In this document: one piece after another, positions 46,926 to 55,518 of the stretch | How positions within the stretch are numbered: the stretch's first letter is position 1 | Layout of the letters: every line of letters begins with the position of its first letter | Origin: Bradyrhizobium canariense | GTDB lineage: Bacteria > Pseudomonadota > Alphaproteobacteria > Rhizobiales > Xanthobacteraceae | Length of the DNA: 64,000 nucleotides | Direction of reading: 5' to 3' | Assembly: GCF_018130465.1 (NCBI RefSeq) | Contig: NZ_JAFCKJ010000001.1 | Span: 682,001 to 746,000 of the forward strand | Position numbers and translations under genes: made by a program | The notes under the pieces: generated by a model | Database searches by the model: none | What the model saw: only the letters and a program-made list of their open reading frames with translations | Told to the model about the DNA's origin: nothing

Positions 46926-47714
46926 ATGGGTAGTCTGTCAGGCAAGAACGCCGTCGTGACCGGGTCGACCAGCGGCATCGGGCTCGCCTATGCGCGCGCC
47001 TTTGCCGCCGCCGGCGCCAATGTCGTCATCAACGGGTTCGGCTCGCCGGAGGACATCGAGAAGGAGCGCGCCAAGATCGAGTCCGATTTCGGCGTGAAGG
47101 CGGTCTATTCGCCTGCCGACATGACCAAGCCGGCCGAGATTGCCGGGATGATCGCGCTCGGAGAGAAGAGTTTTGGTTCGGTCGACATCCTCGTCAACAA
47201 TGCCGGCATCCAGTTCGTTTCGCCGATCGAGGAATTCCCGCCGGAGAAATGGGACCAGATCATCGCGATCAACCTGTCCTCGGCCTTCCATGCCATTCGC
47301 GCCGCCGTCCCCGGCATGAAGAAGAAGGGCTGGGGCCGCATCATCAATACGGCGTCAGCGCATTCGCTGGTCGCCTCGCCCTTCAAGTCGGCCTATGTGT
47401 CGGCCAAGCACGGCATCGCCGGCCTGACCAAGACCGTGGCGCTGGAGGTCGCGACCCACAAGATCACCTGCAACTGCATCAGCCCAGGCTATGTCTGGAC
47501 GCCGCTGGTGGAGAAGCAGATCCCCGACACCATGAAGGCCCGCAACCTCACGCGTGAGCAGGTCATCAACGACGTGCTGCTCGACGCGCAGCCGACCAAG
47601 GAGTTCGTCACCTCCGAGCAGGTCGCAGCACTCGCGCTGTTCCTGTGCGGCGACGATGCCGCGCAGATCACCGGCACCAACCTGTCGATCGACGGCGGCT
47701 GGACCGCGGAGTAA
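46926..47714 (+). CDS. bdhA: D-3-hydroxybutyrate dehydrogenase (SDR)
   Basis: A 262-aa short-chain dehydrogenase. It has TGSTSGIG (12-19), NNAGIQFVSPIEEFP, catalytic S144, Y157 and K161 (SAYVSAKHG), and the substrate loop SPGYVWTPLVEKQIPD plus TKEFVTSEQ, which are characteristic of 3-hydroxybutyrate dehydrogenase. It oxidises D-3-hydroxybutyrate, from PHB breakdown, to acetoacetate with NAD. It starts 1 nt after the patatin gene. A family B repeat follows. Confidence 0.94.
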   Translation: MGSLSGKNAVVTGSTSGIGLAYARAFAAAGANVVINGFGSPEDIEKERAKIESDFGVKAVYSPADMTKPAEIAGMIALGEKSFGSVDILVNNAGIQFVSPIEEFPPEKWDQIIAINLSSAFHAIRAAVPGMKKKGWGRIINTASAHSLVASPFKSAYVSAKHGIAGLTKTVALEVATHKITCNCISPGYVWTPLVEKQIPDTMKARNLTREQVINDVLLDAQPTKEFVTSEQVAALALFLCGDDAAQITGTNLSIDGGWTAE

Positions 47715-47725
47715 CAGCCCTCTTC

Positions 47726-47827
47726 GTCATGCCCAGGCCTGACCGGGGCATCCAGTACGTCGCGGCGTTTCGGTACAACCACAGCCGTCTCGGCGTACTG
47801 GATCGCCCGGTCAAGCCGGGCGATGAC
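47726..47827. repeat. Palindromic intergenic element B1 (102 bp)
   Basis: Starts GTCATGCCCAGGCCTGACCG and ends CGGTCAAGCCGGGCGATGAC. The arms are complementary with a few mismatches, and an inner CCAGTACG / CGTACTGG pair. Exactly the same length as B2 at 52166-52267. It lies between the convergent bdhA and tauE-like genes. Confidence 0.92.
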
Positions 47828-47854
47828 AGCGAGAGTGGAGCGGCTGTTTTCCGC

Positions 47855-48679
47855 TCAGTGCGTCCAGGCCAGGGCCGTCACGAACGCCGAGGACAGGTTC
47901 AGCTCCGCGAACATGATCTTGCCGGCGACCACGAACAGCACGCTGGCAAGTGTCAGGCGCAGCACCGTCTCGGGCACGCGCGTCGCGCTGAAGCTGCCGA
48001 CGATGATGCCGGGCAGCGAGCCCATCAGCAGCACGCCCATCAGCGCCCAATCCACGTCGCCAAGCGCCCAGTGCCCGATTCCGGCGACCAGCGTCAGCGG
48101 GACCGCATGGGCGATGTCGGAGCCGACGATGGTCGCCATCGGCAGGCGCGGATAGAGCAGCAGGAGCACGGTGACGCCGACCGCGCCGGCGCCGACCGAT
48201 GAAATCGAGACCAGCACACCGAGCACGATTCCGGTGACGACCGTCGCGATCGCCGTGGTGCGGTCATCGACCTGCTCCAGGCGCCGACGATAGCGCTCCA
48301 TGATCGCCTTGCGGAAGATCAGCGAAGTCGCGGTCAGCAGCAGCGCGAAGCACAACACCAGATTGACCAGGCCGCGCTCGGAATCGCTCTTGAGGTCGAG
48401 CTTCCACAGCACGAGCAGCGTCAGCGCGCTTGCCGGAAGGCTGCCGCAGGCGAGCCGCAGCACCGCCGGCCAGTGCACGCTGCGCGACCAGCCATGCACC
48501 ACGCTGCCGCCGGTCTTGGTGGCGGCGGCATAGAGCAGGTCGGTGCCGACCGCGGTCGACGGATGAATGCCGAACAGCAGGATCAGCAGCGGCGTCATCA
48601 GCGAGCCGCCGCCGACGCCGGTCATCCCGACCAGCAGGCCGACGCCGAAACCGGAGGCGACGTAGAGTGGATCAATCAT
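47855..48679 (-). CDS. TauE/SafE-family sulfite exporter-like permease
   Basis: A 274-aa protein with about eight helices. It begins VASGFGVGLLVGMTGVGGGSLMTPLLILLFGIHPSTAVGTDL, the double-Gly motif typical of TauE/SafE, and repeats it in the second half (SSVGAGAVGVTVLLLLYP). Members export sulfite or organosulfonates. It may balance sulfite made by the nearby cys genes, which is inference from location. The 194 nt upstream (48680-48873) shows no gene. Confidence 0.9.
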   Translation of the reverse strand: MIDPLYVASGFGVGLLVGMTGVGGGSLMTPLLILLFGIHPSTAVGTDLLYAAATKTGGSVVHGWSRSVHWPAVLRLACGSLPASALTLLVLWKLDLKSDSERGLVNLVLCFALLLTATSLIFRKAIMERYRRRLEQVDDRTTAIATVVTGIVLGVLVSISSVGAGAVGVTVLLLLYPRLPMATIVGSDIAHAVPLTLVAGIGHWALGDVDWALMGVLLMGSLPGIIVGSFSATRVPETVLRLTLASVLFVVAGKIMFAELNLSSAFVTALAWTH

Positions 48680-48873
48680 GTCCTGGGAATCTTAGGTTTA
48701 TCTCGTCAGTTGGGCAATATGACGTAGAATAAACTTTCCCTGCGGTGCAACCGCTTGGGAGCAATAAGAAAAATCGTGCTGTCACTCCTGAACAGGCAGG
48801 CGTTTGGCCGCGTTCATCAGCATGCCGCGAAACGGTTGTTCCCCAGCGGAAGCGAAAGAGCGGGACGCTGGTA

Positions 48874-50232
48874 CTATTTTCCGAACGCCAGCACGTGCAG
48901 GCCGAGCCGCTGTCGCACGATCCAGAACAGCAGCACCGTCTCGAAACTGAGCGAGATCGAGGTCGCGGCCGCAGCGCCGTGGCCGCCGAAGCGCGGTACC
49001 AGCGCAATGCAGAGCCCGAGGTTCATCGCAAAGGCCAGCGCATAGGCCAGCGCGCAGATCTTCTGCTGGCCGAGCATGTTGAGCAGTCGTTCGACCGGGC
49101 CGATCGCGGCTCGGACCACGAGCCCGATGGCGGCGACGAACATGATGTCGTAGCCGACCACGAATTGCGGCCCGAACAGCCAGAGCAGCGGCTTGCCGAG
49201 CGCGAGCAGGACGATGGTCGCCGCCAGCGACGGCCAGAACGTCCAGTTGATGGCATGCGCCACGTAAGCCGACAGCCGCGCCTTGTCGCCAGCGGCGTTG
49301 TATTCGGCGAAACGATGCGCGGTCGTCGCCGACATCGCGTAGTGGATGAAGGAGACCAGCGCCAGCGTCTTCACCACCGCGAAATAGACGCCGACCTCGT
49401 CGGAGGGGCGGAACTGCTGCAGCACCAGCACGTCGGTGTAGGACAGCAGCAGGTAGAAGCTTTCGACCAGCAGGATCGGCAGCGAGACGGCGAGCCAGCC
49501 GCCGATGTCGTAGGCCTTGGGGCCCGGCTCGATGTGATCGGCGAGCTTGCGGTTCAGCACCACCATCTGCCCGGTCATCGCGATCCACACCGCGCCGGCG
49601 CTCGCGACCATCGCGGCGACCGCGCCGAGATGATAGCCGAGCAGGAAGGCGCAGGCCGTGATGCCGATGATCAGCGCCTGGCGGATGATGAATTGCGGCA
49701 TCAGGCCGAGCTGCATCCAGTCATGCGAGCGCGCGATGCCGTCCTGGGTGTTGGCGACGACGAAAGCGGGCAGCGTCATGCAGCCGATATAGAGCGGCAG
49801 CACTTCGGCCGGATCGATCCAGGGTGACAGCAATTTGACGACACCGGCGAGGCCGAGCGACACCAGCGCGGAGACCGCAAAGGTCAGCCAGCGGCTGCCC
49901 GAGAGAAAGCCGCGCAGCAGCGCATGCGCGTCACGGGCACGGTATTCCGGAATGATCTTTTGCGCGGAGGCCGAGATGCCAAAGTCCATCATGCTGCCGA
50001 GCAGCAGCACCCAGGTCCAGACATAGACATAGACGCCGTAGTCCGACGTTCCCATCCAGCGGGCGAGCAGCACTTGCGAGAAGTATGCGAGGCCCGCGCT
50101 GATCACGCGGATGACGAAGATGGTGCCGGCCAGCCGCCGCGTCAGCGATGCCTCGCTCGACCCGCCCGTCAATTTTTCGCGCAGCCGCGCGATGAGGCCG
50201 GCAGGTCCGGTCGTTGCGGGTTCTGCATCCAT
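48874..50232 (-). CDS. Polysaccharide/O-antigen flippase (Wzx-like, MATE fold)
   Basis: A 452-aa membrane protein with about 12-14 helices. Landmarks are FVIRVISAGLAYFSQVLLARWMG, YGVYVYVWTWVLLLGSMMDFGISASAQKIIPEY and, near the end, GPVERLLNMLGQQKIC. It fits the polysaccharide biosynthesis/flippase family that moves lipid-linked sugars across the inner membrane. No glycosyltransferase genes are adjacent. ATG 50232 is used; GTG 50235 and TTG 50241 are in-frame alternatives. Confidence 0.88.
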   Translation of the reverse strand: MDAEPATTGPAGLIARLREKLTGGSSEASLTRRLAGTIFVIRVISAGLAYFSQVLLARWMGTSDYGVYVYVWTWVLLLGSMMDFGISASAQKIIPEYRARDAHALLRGFLSGSRWLTFAVSALVSLGLAGVVKLLSPWIDPAEVLPLYIGCMTLPAFVVANTQDGIARSHDWMQLGLMPQFIIRQALIIGITACAFLLGYHLGAVAAMVASAGAVWIAMTGQMVVLNRKLADHIEPGPKAYDIGGWLAVSLPILLVESFYLLLSYTDVLVLQQFRPSDEVGVYFAVVKTLALVSFIHYAMSATTAHRFAEYNAAGDKARLSAYVAHAINWTFWPSLAATIVLLALGKPLLWLFGPQFVVGYDIMFVAAIGLVVRAAIGPVERLLNMLGQQKICALAYALAFAMNLGLCIALVPRFGGHGAAAATSISLSFETVLLFWIVRQRLGLHVLAFGK

Positions 50233-50356
50233 CACGGCCAATTCGAACGATCCCCAAGGCGCGCACGCGCATGCCGCGGCAGGCTTGTGCGGTAGCCTCG
50301 GGGATTAGCAACCATTCGTTAAGATTCGGTTGGATGGGCCACGTCTCTATTCCACG

Positions 50357-50484
50357 GTCGTCCCGGCGAAGGCCGGGACCCATAACCCCAGGGAGAGGTT
50401 TGGCGAAGACGGGTCGTTCGGGACTGTCACCCGTGCACTGTCGGCAGATCACGCGGTATGGGTCCCGGCCTTCGCCGGGACGAC
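50357..50484. repeat. Palindromic intergenic element A5
   Basis: Arms GTCGTCCCGGCGAAGGCCGG and CCGGCCTTCGCCGGGACGAC with a conserved middle (GGTTTGGCGAAGAC...GATCACGCGGTATGGG). It lies 3 nt from the stop of the DsbD-like gene and about 120 nt upstream of the flippase gene on the same strand. Confidence 0.93.
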
Positions 50485-50486
50485 AG

Positions 50487-51326
50487 TCACTCCAAATTGG
50501 TATTGAACTCGTACGACTTCTCCGGTCCGACCAGCGTGAACTTCAGCGCTGCGCCGTCGGGCTTGGCCCCCGGCGGCAGTCCGTCGAGTTCGAAAGAAAA
50601 TCGCTTCACGCCCGGTGGGCTGGGCTCGACCGGCGTCGGGATCGGCAACGCCCAATCGGGCGTCGGGCCTTCCACGTACAGATTGACGTTGCGCGCATCC
50701 GGCGCGACCACGTCGACCACCACATTCTTGGGTCCGTCACGCTTGACGTCGCGGATGGTGAGCGGGTTGGGATCGCCGATCGTGGCAGGCTTGGGCACGG
50801 TGTCGAGCGCTGCACGCAGATTGGCGTCCTCGGTCGAGGCGACGCTGTTGAAGCCAAGCTCGGCGCGGGCCTCGACAGGAATGCAGAGCTTTTCGCACAC
50901 CGCATAATTGATCTCGGCGCGCAGCGTCACCGGCTTGTCGGCCGCCTTGGCGACGATGCGCAAGGGCAGCACGATCTGGTCGTGATAGCCGATCGAATGG
51001 CCGCCCGCGCCGTCGTCGAACTTGAGCGGCGCCGGCCACATCACCGTCACCGCTTCGACATTGTCCGACTTCGAGAAATCGAAGCGCGGCGGAACGCCGG
51101 AATCGCCTGGCATGCGCCAATAGGTTTTCCAGCCGGGCTGGATCTGGAAGGCGATACCGCCGAGCAGGACGGCGCCGCTGCGCGACCCCGCGAGCAACCG
51201 CACCGCGGAATGTCCGTCGCGCTGCCACGGCGATGCGTCGTCGGCATGGGCTGCGAGCGCCAGCGACGACGCGAGCAGGGTTGTCGCGACGCCAATCGCC
51301 GCACGCAGGGGAACTCTTGTCAGCAT
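50487..51326 (-). CDS. Exported DsbD N-terminal domain-like protein
   Basis: A 279-aa protein with a signal peptide (cut about AHADDAS, residue 29). It has GGIAFQIQPGWKTYWRMPGDSGVPPRFDF and, at the centre, NYAVCEKLCIPVEA with the Cys-x4-Cys pair, which match the DsbD alpha-domain family. It lacks the membrane and thioredoxin domains of DsbD, so it may act as a periplasmic thiol relay or copper-related protein. Its partner is not in the window. ATG 51326 follows the family. Confidence 0.85.
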   Translation of the reverse strand: MLTRVPLRAAIGVATTLLASSLALAAHADDASPWQRDGHSAVRLLAGSRSGAVLLGGIAFQIQPGWKTYWRMPGDSGVPPRFDFSKSDNVEAVTVMWPAPLKFDDGAGGHSIGYHDQIVLPLRIVAKAADKPVTLRAEINYAVCEKLCIPVEARAELGFNSVASTEDANLRAALDTVPKPATIGDPNPLTIRDVKRDGPKNVVVDVVAPDARNVNLYVEGPTPDWALPIPTPVEPSPPGVKRFSFELDGLPPGAKPDGAALKFTLVGPEKSYEFNTNLE

Positions 51327-51468
51327 GGTACGTCCTTACAGGGCCACCCCGCGGCAAGCCATTGAATTGCTTGTGATGGATGCACTTGAATCTACTACCT
51401 GCAAGCCTTGATTTGACAGCGGGCCGGCCCAACATCAGGATAGGAATTGAAACCGGAGTGCTTCACCG

Positions 51469-52113
51469 ATGGCTCCCACAGGCAAGAGGACAGGCGAGGG
51501 CACCCGCAAGTCCGGTCCCGCGCTCCCCAGTTCGGCGGGCTACCTCGACGGCCAGTTGTTGATCGCCATGCCGGTGATGGGCGACGAGCGCTTCGAGCGC
51601 TCGGTGATCTATCTCTGCGCCCACTCCGCCGAAGGCGCGATGGGCATCATCGTCAACCACCCGGCCGGCAGCATCGACTTCCCCGAGCTGTTGGAGCAGC
51701 TCGGCATCATCAAGAAGGGCGAGCACATCAAGCTGCCGGAGAACGCCGAAAGCATGAAGGTGCTGCGCGGCGGTCCGGTCGATACCGGCCGCGGCTTCGT
51801 GCTGCACTCCAGCGATTTCTACATCGAGAATGCGACGCTCCGGATCGACGACGGCGTCTGCCTCACCGCGACTGTCGACATCCTGCGTGCGATCGCCAAC
51901 GGCTCCGGTCCCAAGCACGCCATCCTCGCGCTCGGCTATGCCGGCTGGGCGCCGGGCCAGCTCGAGACCGAAATCCAGAGCAATGGCTGGCTGCATTGCG
52001 ATGCGGATTCGGAATTGATCTTCGGCGACGACGTCGACGAAAAATACGGACGCGCGCTGCGCAAGATCGGCATCGATCCCGGCATGCTCTCGAACGAGGC
52101 GGGTCACGCGTAG
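51469..52113 (+). CDS. YqgE/AlgH family protein (UPF0301)
   Basis: A 214-aa protein. [39 protein letters not shown] is the family signature, then [15 protein letters not shown] and [22 protein letters not shown]. About 25 extra polar residues precede the domain. AlgH has been linked to alginate and exopolysaccharide control in other bacteria, but its molecular activity is unknown. It stands alone, divergent from the DsbD-like gene and followed by a family B repeat. Confidence 0.93.
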   Translation: MAPTGKRTGEGTRKSGPALPSSAGYLDGQLLIAMPVMGDERFERSVIYLCAHSAEGAMGIIVNHPAGSIDFPELLEQLGIIKKGEHIKLPENAESMKVLRGGPVDTGRGFVLHSSDFYIENATLRIDDGVCLTATVDILRAIANGSGPKHAILALGYAGWAPGQLETEIQSNGWLHCDADSELIFGDDVDEKYGRALRKIGIDPGMLSNEAGHA

Positions 52114-52165
52114 CTGGCGTAGCAGCTGTCGCGGCGGACTGCGGTGTCCTGCGCCGCCCTCGGCT

Positions 52166-52267
52166 GTCATGCCCCGGCTTGACCAGGGCATCCAGTGCGC
52201 CGCAGCGTATCGGCTCTATCACAACCGTCTCGGAGTACTGGATCGCCCGGTCAAGCCGGGCGATGAC
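52166..52267. repeat. Palindromic intergenic element B2 (102 bp)
   Basis: Copy of B1 with the same length and the same end sequence CGGTCAAGCCGGGCGATGAC. It lies between convergent yqgE and the TfdA-like gene, as B1 lies between convergent genes. Confidence 0.92.
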
Positions 52268-52286
52268 CGCTTCTGTTGGCTGAAAT

Positions 52287-53174
52287 CTACTCCGCCGCCT
52301 GCTGCTGCACTGTCGGCTCCGTGCCCGCCACCGTCGCGCGGCGCATGTCACGGGGCTGCGACTGGTCGTAGCGGCGGACGCGGTGCATGGTCTGGCGGTT
52401 GTCCCACATCACGAGGTCATGCAGCTTCCATTTGTGGACGTAGACGAACTCGCTTTGCGTCGCGTGCTCGTTGAGATCGCGCAGCAGCAGCCGGCCCTCG
52501 GGGACGCTCATGCTGACGATCTTGCCGGCATGCGATGAGAGATAGAGCGACTTGCGGCGATGGACGGGATGGGTGCGCACGAGCCGTTGCAGCACCGGCT
52601 TGAACATCTGCTTCTCGTCGTCGGTGTATTCGGTGAAGCCGAGCGATCCCCGCGAATACATCAGCGAATGCTCGCAGACGAGGTCCTCGATCTCCGCCTT
52701 GGTCTCGTCGTCGAGCGCGTCATAGGCCGCGCGCATGTCGGCGAATTCGGTGTTGCCGCCCTTCGGGTTGAGCACGCGGGCCGACAGCAGCGAGAACTTC
52801 GCCGGGATAGGGCGGAACGAGCTGTCGGAATGCCACAGGCAATTGCCGAGGTTGAACAGGTGCGCGCGGCTGTCCTTCGCCAGCGGCTTGCCGTCCTTGC
52901 CGAGATTGGAGACGTCGTTCAGGCCCGATTGGAGCCGGTAGTCCTTTTCCTTCGTGACAGTGCCGCCGCGGGCGTCCTCGCGCTGGCCGAAATTCAGCGC
53001 AAAGGCCATCTGCTGTTCGTCGGTAATGTCCTGGTCGTGGAAGACCAGCACCGCATATGTGTCCATGGCGGCCTCGATCTCGCGCGCCTCGGCCTCGGTG
53101 AGAGGCTTTCGCAGGTCGAGGCCGGAAACCTCGCCGACAAAATGCGTTTGAAGCTGCCGGATGGCGATCGTCAT
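52287..53174 (-). CDS. TfdA/TauD-type alpha-ketoglutarate dioxygenase
   Basis: A 295-aa Fe(II)/alpha-ketoglutarate dioxygenase. The iron site is HSD in NCLWHSDSSFRPIPA and the distal His in DNRQTMHRVRRYD; RRATVAG supplies the ketoglutarate Arg. HSDSSF and the sequence MTIAIRQLQTHFVGEVSGLDL resemble the TfdA-alpha enzymes of Bradyrhizobium that cleave 2,4-D-like aryloxyacetates. The natural substrate is unknown. ATG 53174 is chosen. An SDR gene lies 131 nt upstream on the same strand and could take the product. Confidence 0.88.
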   Translation of the reverse strand: MTIAIRQLQTHFVGEVSGLDLRKPLTEAEAREIEAAMDTYAVLVFHDQDITDEQQMAFALNFGQREDARGGTVTKEKDYRLQSGLNDVSNLGKDGKPLAKDSRAHLFNLGNCLWHSDSSFRPIPAKFSLLSARVLNPKGGNTEFADMRAAYDALDDETKAEIEDLVCEHSLMYSRGSLGFTEYTDDEKQMFKPVLQRLVRTHPVHRRKSLYLSSHAGKIVSMSVPEGRLLLRDLNEHATQSEFVYVHKWKLHDLVMWDNRQTMHRVRRYDQSQPRDMRRATVAGTEPTVQQQAAE

Positions 53175-53305
53175 GGCGTTTTCTCCCACGAGCTGCGAGC
53201 GGTTGGTCCCGCCCTGTCGAGGAAAAAGTTACTCCCGCAACAGGCGATGTCAACGCCGGGCGCGCATGGCAGCCCGTTACCCCATCTACGCTTGGCCGCG
53301 AACTC

Positions 53306-54085
53306 TCACGCGTTGCGCGCCATCAGGCCGCCGTCGACGGGGATGACCGCACCGGTGAGGAAGGATGCTGCCGGCAGGCACAGGCTCAGCGTCATGTGCG
53401 CGACCTCATCGGGATCGCCGTAGCGGCCGAGTGCAGTGCGGCGCTTGGCGTAGATGGTTTTGTGTTCCTCGGAGATGCGGTCGGTGATGGCCGTGCGGAT
53501 CGGCCCCGGGCAGATGCAGTTGACGGTGATGCCTTCGCGGCCGAGCTCCACCGCGAGCGAACGGGTGAGGCTGGCGACGCCGCCCTTCGCCGCCGAATAG
53601 GGACTGTGCAATGCGGTGGCGCCGAGTGCCTCGGTCGAGGCGATGTTGACGATGCGCGGGCTCTTCGACTTGCGCAAGTGAGGCAGTGCGGCGCGGATGA
53701 TGCGCGGATGCGCCGTCAGCATCACCGCGATGCCCCTGGCCCAGGCGTCCTCATAGGCCTCGTCGTCGATCGCGACGCGCACGGAGATGCCGGCATTGTT
53801 GACGATGATGTCGAGCCCGCCGAAATGCGTAGCGACGTCGCCGACCACGCGCTTGATCTCATCGCCGTCGGCAACGTCGAGCTTCCAGGCTTTCGCGGCT
53901 CCGCCGCTTGCCGCGATCTCCTTCGCGACGGCCAGCGCGCCCTGCCCGTCATAATCGGTGACGGCAACGTTCGCGCCGTCAGTGGCGAACACGCGCGCCG
54001 TCGCGCGCCCCATGCCGCTTGCCGCGCCGGTGACGAGAACGGTCAGGCCCTTCACGGACCGGCTGAGCTGTTTGAAATCGGACAT
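53306..54085 (-). CDS. Short-chain dehydrogenase, SDR copy 1
   Basis: A 259-aa SDR. It has VTGAASGMGRATA, DIIVNNAGISVRV, catalytic Ser in NIASTEALG and Tyr/Lys in SPYSAAKGG, with GPIRTAITDRI and PVDGGLMARNA at the end. Cofactor and substrate are unknown; ALVTDYDG suggests NAD preference. It is oriented with the TfdA-like gene and divergent from a second SDR across 97 nt, so the three genes may share regulation and one pathway. Confidence 0.92.
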   Translation of the reverse strand: MSDFKQLSRSVKGLTVLVTGAASGMGRATARVFATDGANVAVTDYDGQGALAVAKEIAASGGAAKAWKLDVADGDEIKRVVGDVATHFGGLDIIVNNAGISVRVAIDDEAYEDAWARGIAVMLTAHPRIIRAALPHLRKSKSPRIVNIASTEALGATALHSPYSAAKGGVASLTRSLAVELGREGITVNCICPGPIRTAITDRISEEHKTIYAKRRTALGRYGDPDEVAHMTLSLCLPAASFLTGAVIPVDGGLMARNA

Positions 54086-54182
54086 GCTGTTTCCTCGCGC
54101 CCTGCTTGTTCTTGTTATGATTGACAAGGCTGGCATCGATCCGCAGACAGGTCAAACAAGCAAGACAATCGGGGAGGCCGCG

Positions 54183-54920
54183 ATGACGAACGAGCTCGAT
54201 TTCTCAGGCAAGCAGGTGCTGGTCGTCGGCGGATCCAGCGGCATCGGCAACGGTATTGCGCAAGCCTTTCGCGTCAGGGGCGCGCAAGTTGCGGTCTGCG
54301 GCACGCGGGCTCACGCAACGGAATATTCGCAGGAGGAGGGCTCGGATCTCACCGGTCTCTCCTACGCGCAGCTCGACGTCGGCGATGCCGGGGCGGTCGA
54401 AGCGTTCGAGCCGTCGTTCGATCGGCTCGATATCCTGGTACTCGCGCAGGGCGCGGTGCTCTATCGCCGCGGCGAGTTCGAGATGGCCGGCTTTCGCAAG
54501 GTCGTCGAGGTCAACCTGATGAGCCTGATGGCATGCGCCACGCGCTTTCATTCCATGTTGCGGGCCTCGCAGGGATCGCTGATCATGGTGTCCTCGACCG
54601 CGGCCTATCATTCCACCATGGGCAATCCTGCTTACAACGCGTCGAAGACCGGCGCGGTCGGATTGACACGGACGCTGGGCGAGGCCTGGGCCGAGGACGG
54701 TATCCGCGTCAACGGCATCGCGCCCGGTCTCGTCGACACCAAGATGACCAAGGTGACGACCGACAATCCCAAGCGGCTCGAAGGTGCACTTTCACGCATT
54801 CCGCTGCGGCGATTGGGCACGCCGGCTGACATGGCGGGCGCGGCGCTGTTCCTGGCATCGCCGCTGTCGTCCTACATCATCGGCCAGACACTGGTCGTCG
54901 ACGGCGGGCTTATTCTCTAG
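54183..54920 (+). CDS. Short-chain dehydrogenase, SDR copy 2
   Basis: A 245-aa SDR with VVGGSSGIGNGIA, LVLAQGAVLY in place of NNAG, catalytic residues in MVSSTAAYHSTMGNPAYNASKTG, and VVDGGLIL at the end. The NNAG variation is seen in some SDRs and need not abolish activity. ATG 54183 is preceded by GGGGAGG. It is divergent from SDR copy 1 and 60 nt before the CsbD gene, which has its own EcfG-like promoter starting 6 nt after the SDR stop. Confidence 0.9.
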   Translation: MTNELDFSGKQVLVVGGSSGIGNGIAQAFRVRGAQVAVCGTRAHATEYSQEEGSDLTGLSYAQLDVGDAGAVEAFEPSFDRLDILVLAQGAVLYRRGEFEMAGFRKVVEVNLMSLMACATRFHSMLRASQGSLIMVSSTAAYHSTMGNPAYNASKTGAVGLTRTLGEAWAEDGIRVNGIAPGLVDTKMTKVTTDNPKRLEGALSRIPLRRLGTPADMAGAALFLASPLSSYIIGQTLVVDGGLIL

Positions 54921-54925
54921 CGCGA

Positions 54926-54950
54926 GGAACCGCGCCGCTCCTGATCGGTT
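54926..54950 (+). promoter_or_regulatory. EcfG-type promoter (CsbD gene)
   Basis: GGAAC-N16-GGTT: the -35 box is exact and the -10 box differs from CGTT only at the first base. It is 30 nt from the CsbD ATG. CsbD genes are classical general-stress targets. Confidence 0.75.
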
Positions 54951-54979
54951 ACTTGGGCTGACCCCCGAGGAGGAGCATC

Positions 54980-55348
54980 ATGGATAAAGATCGGATTGTC
55001 GGATCGGCCAAGGAATTCGCCGGACGCGCGGAAGGCGCTGTCGGTGATCTCGCAGGCGATGCGCAGACACAGGCTTCCGGCAAGGCGCGGGAAGCCGCAG
55101 GCACCGTGCAGAATCTCTACGGCCAGGCCAAGGATGCCGTACGTGACGCTGGCGAGACAGCGGCCGGATACGCCAAGGACGCCTACGAGAACAGCGGCGA
55201 CACGTTCCGCGACGGTTCGCAGGCGATTGCCCAGAAGGTGCAGGACAACCCGCTCGGCGCGCTGCTGGTCGCCGGCGGCATCGGCTTTGCTCTCGCGCTG
55301 TTGATGGCACGGCCGTCGCGCCGTCCGCCGCCGCGCTGGCGTTATTAA
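54980..55348 (+). CDS. CsbD-family stress protein with C-terminal membrane anchor
   Basis: A 122-aa protein. The CsbD-like domain is MDKDRIVGSAKEFAGRAEGAVGDLAGDAQTQASGKAREAAG, read in three short blocks, followed by helical repeats (AKDAVRDAGETAAGYAKDAYE) and a C-terminal hydrophobic segment ALLVAGGIGFALALLMA with a basic tail. The general architecture echoes the DUF883 protein at 22370-22741. GGAGGAG precedes the ATG. A strong terminator follows. Function unknown; stress role inferred from promoter. Confidence 0.87.
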   Translation: MDKDRIVGSAKEFAGRAEGAVGDLAGDAQTQASGKAREAAGTVQNLYGQAKDAVRDAGETAAGYAKDAYENSGDTFRDGSQAIAQKVQDNPLGALLVAGGIGFALALLMARPSRRPPPRWRY

Positions 55349-55374
55349 GGCGGAGTCATAACTCCGTCCAACGT

Positions 55375-55429
55375 GCCCCGGACGCAATGCGGCGTGAAGC
55401 GCCGCATTGCCGAGCCGGGGCTTTTTTTT
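55375..55429 (+). terminator. Rho-independent terminator after CsbD
   Basis: Outer arm GCCCCGG / CCGGGGC and inner arm ATGCGGCG / CGCCGCAT, followed by T8. The next 90 bases hold another hairpin (GTCCCGG at 55446 with CCGGGAC at 55476) and two direct TCAGTAAATT copies just before the DUF459 stop. Confidence 0.9.
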
Positions 55430-55518
55430 GTGGGTTAAGAGCGAGGTCCCGGCTCTGCGGCGCATCGCGCCGCGTCCGGGACACGAGACCTCAGCTCAGT
55501 AAATTTCGGTTCAGTAAA

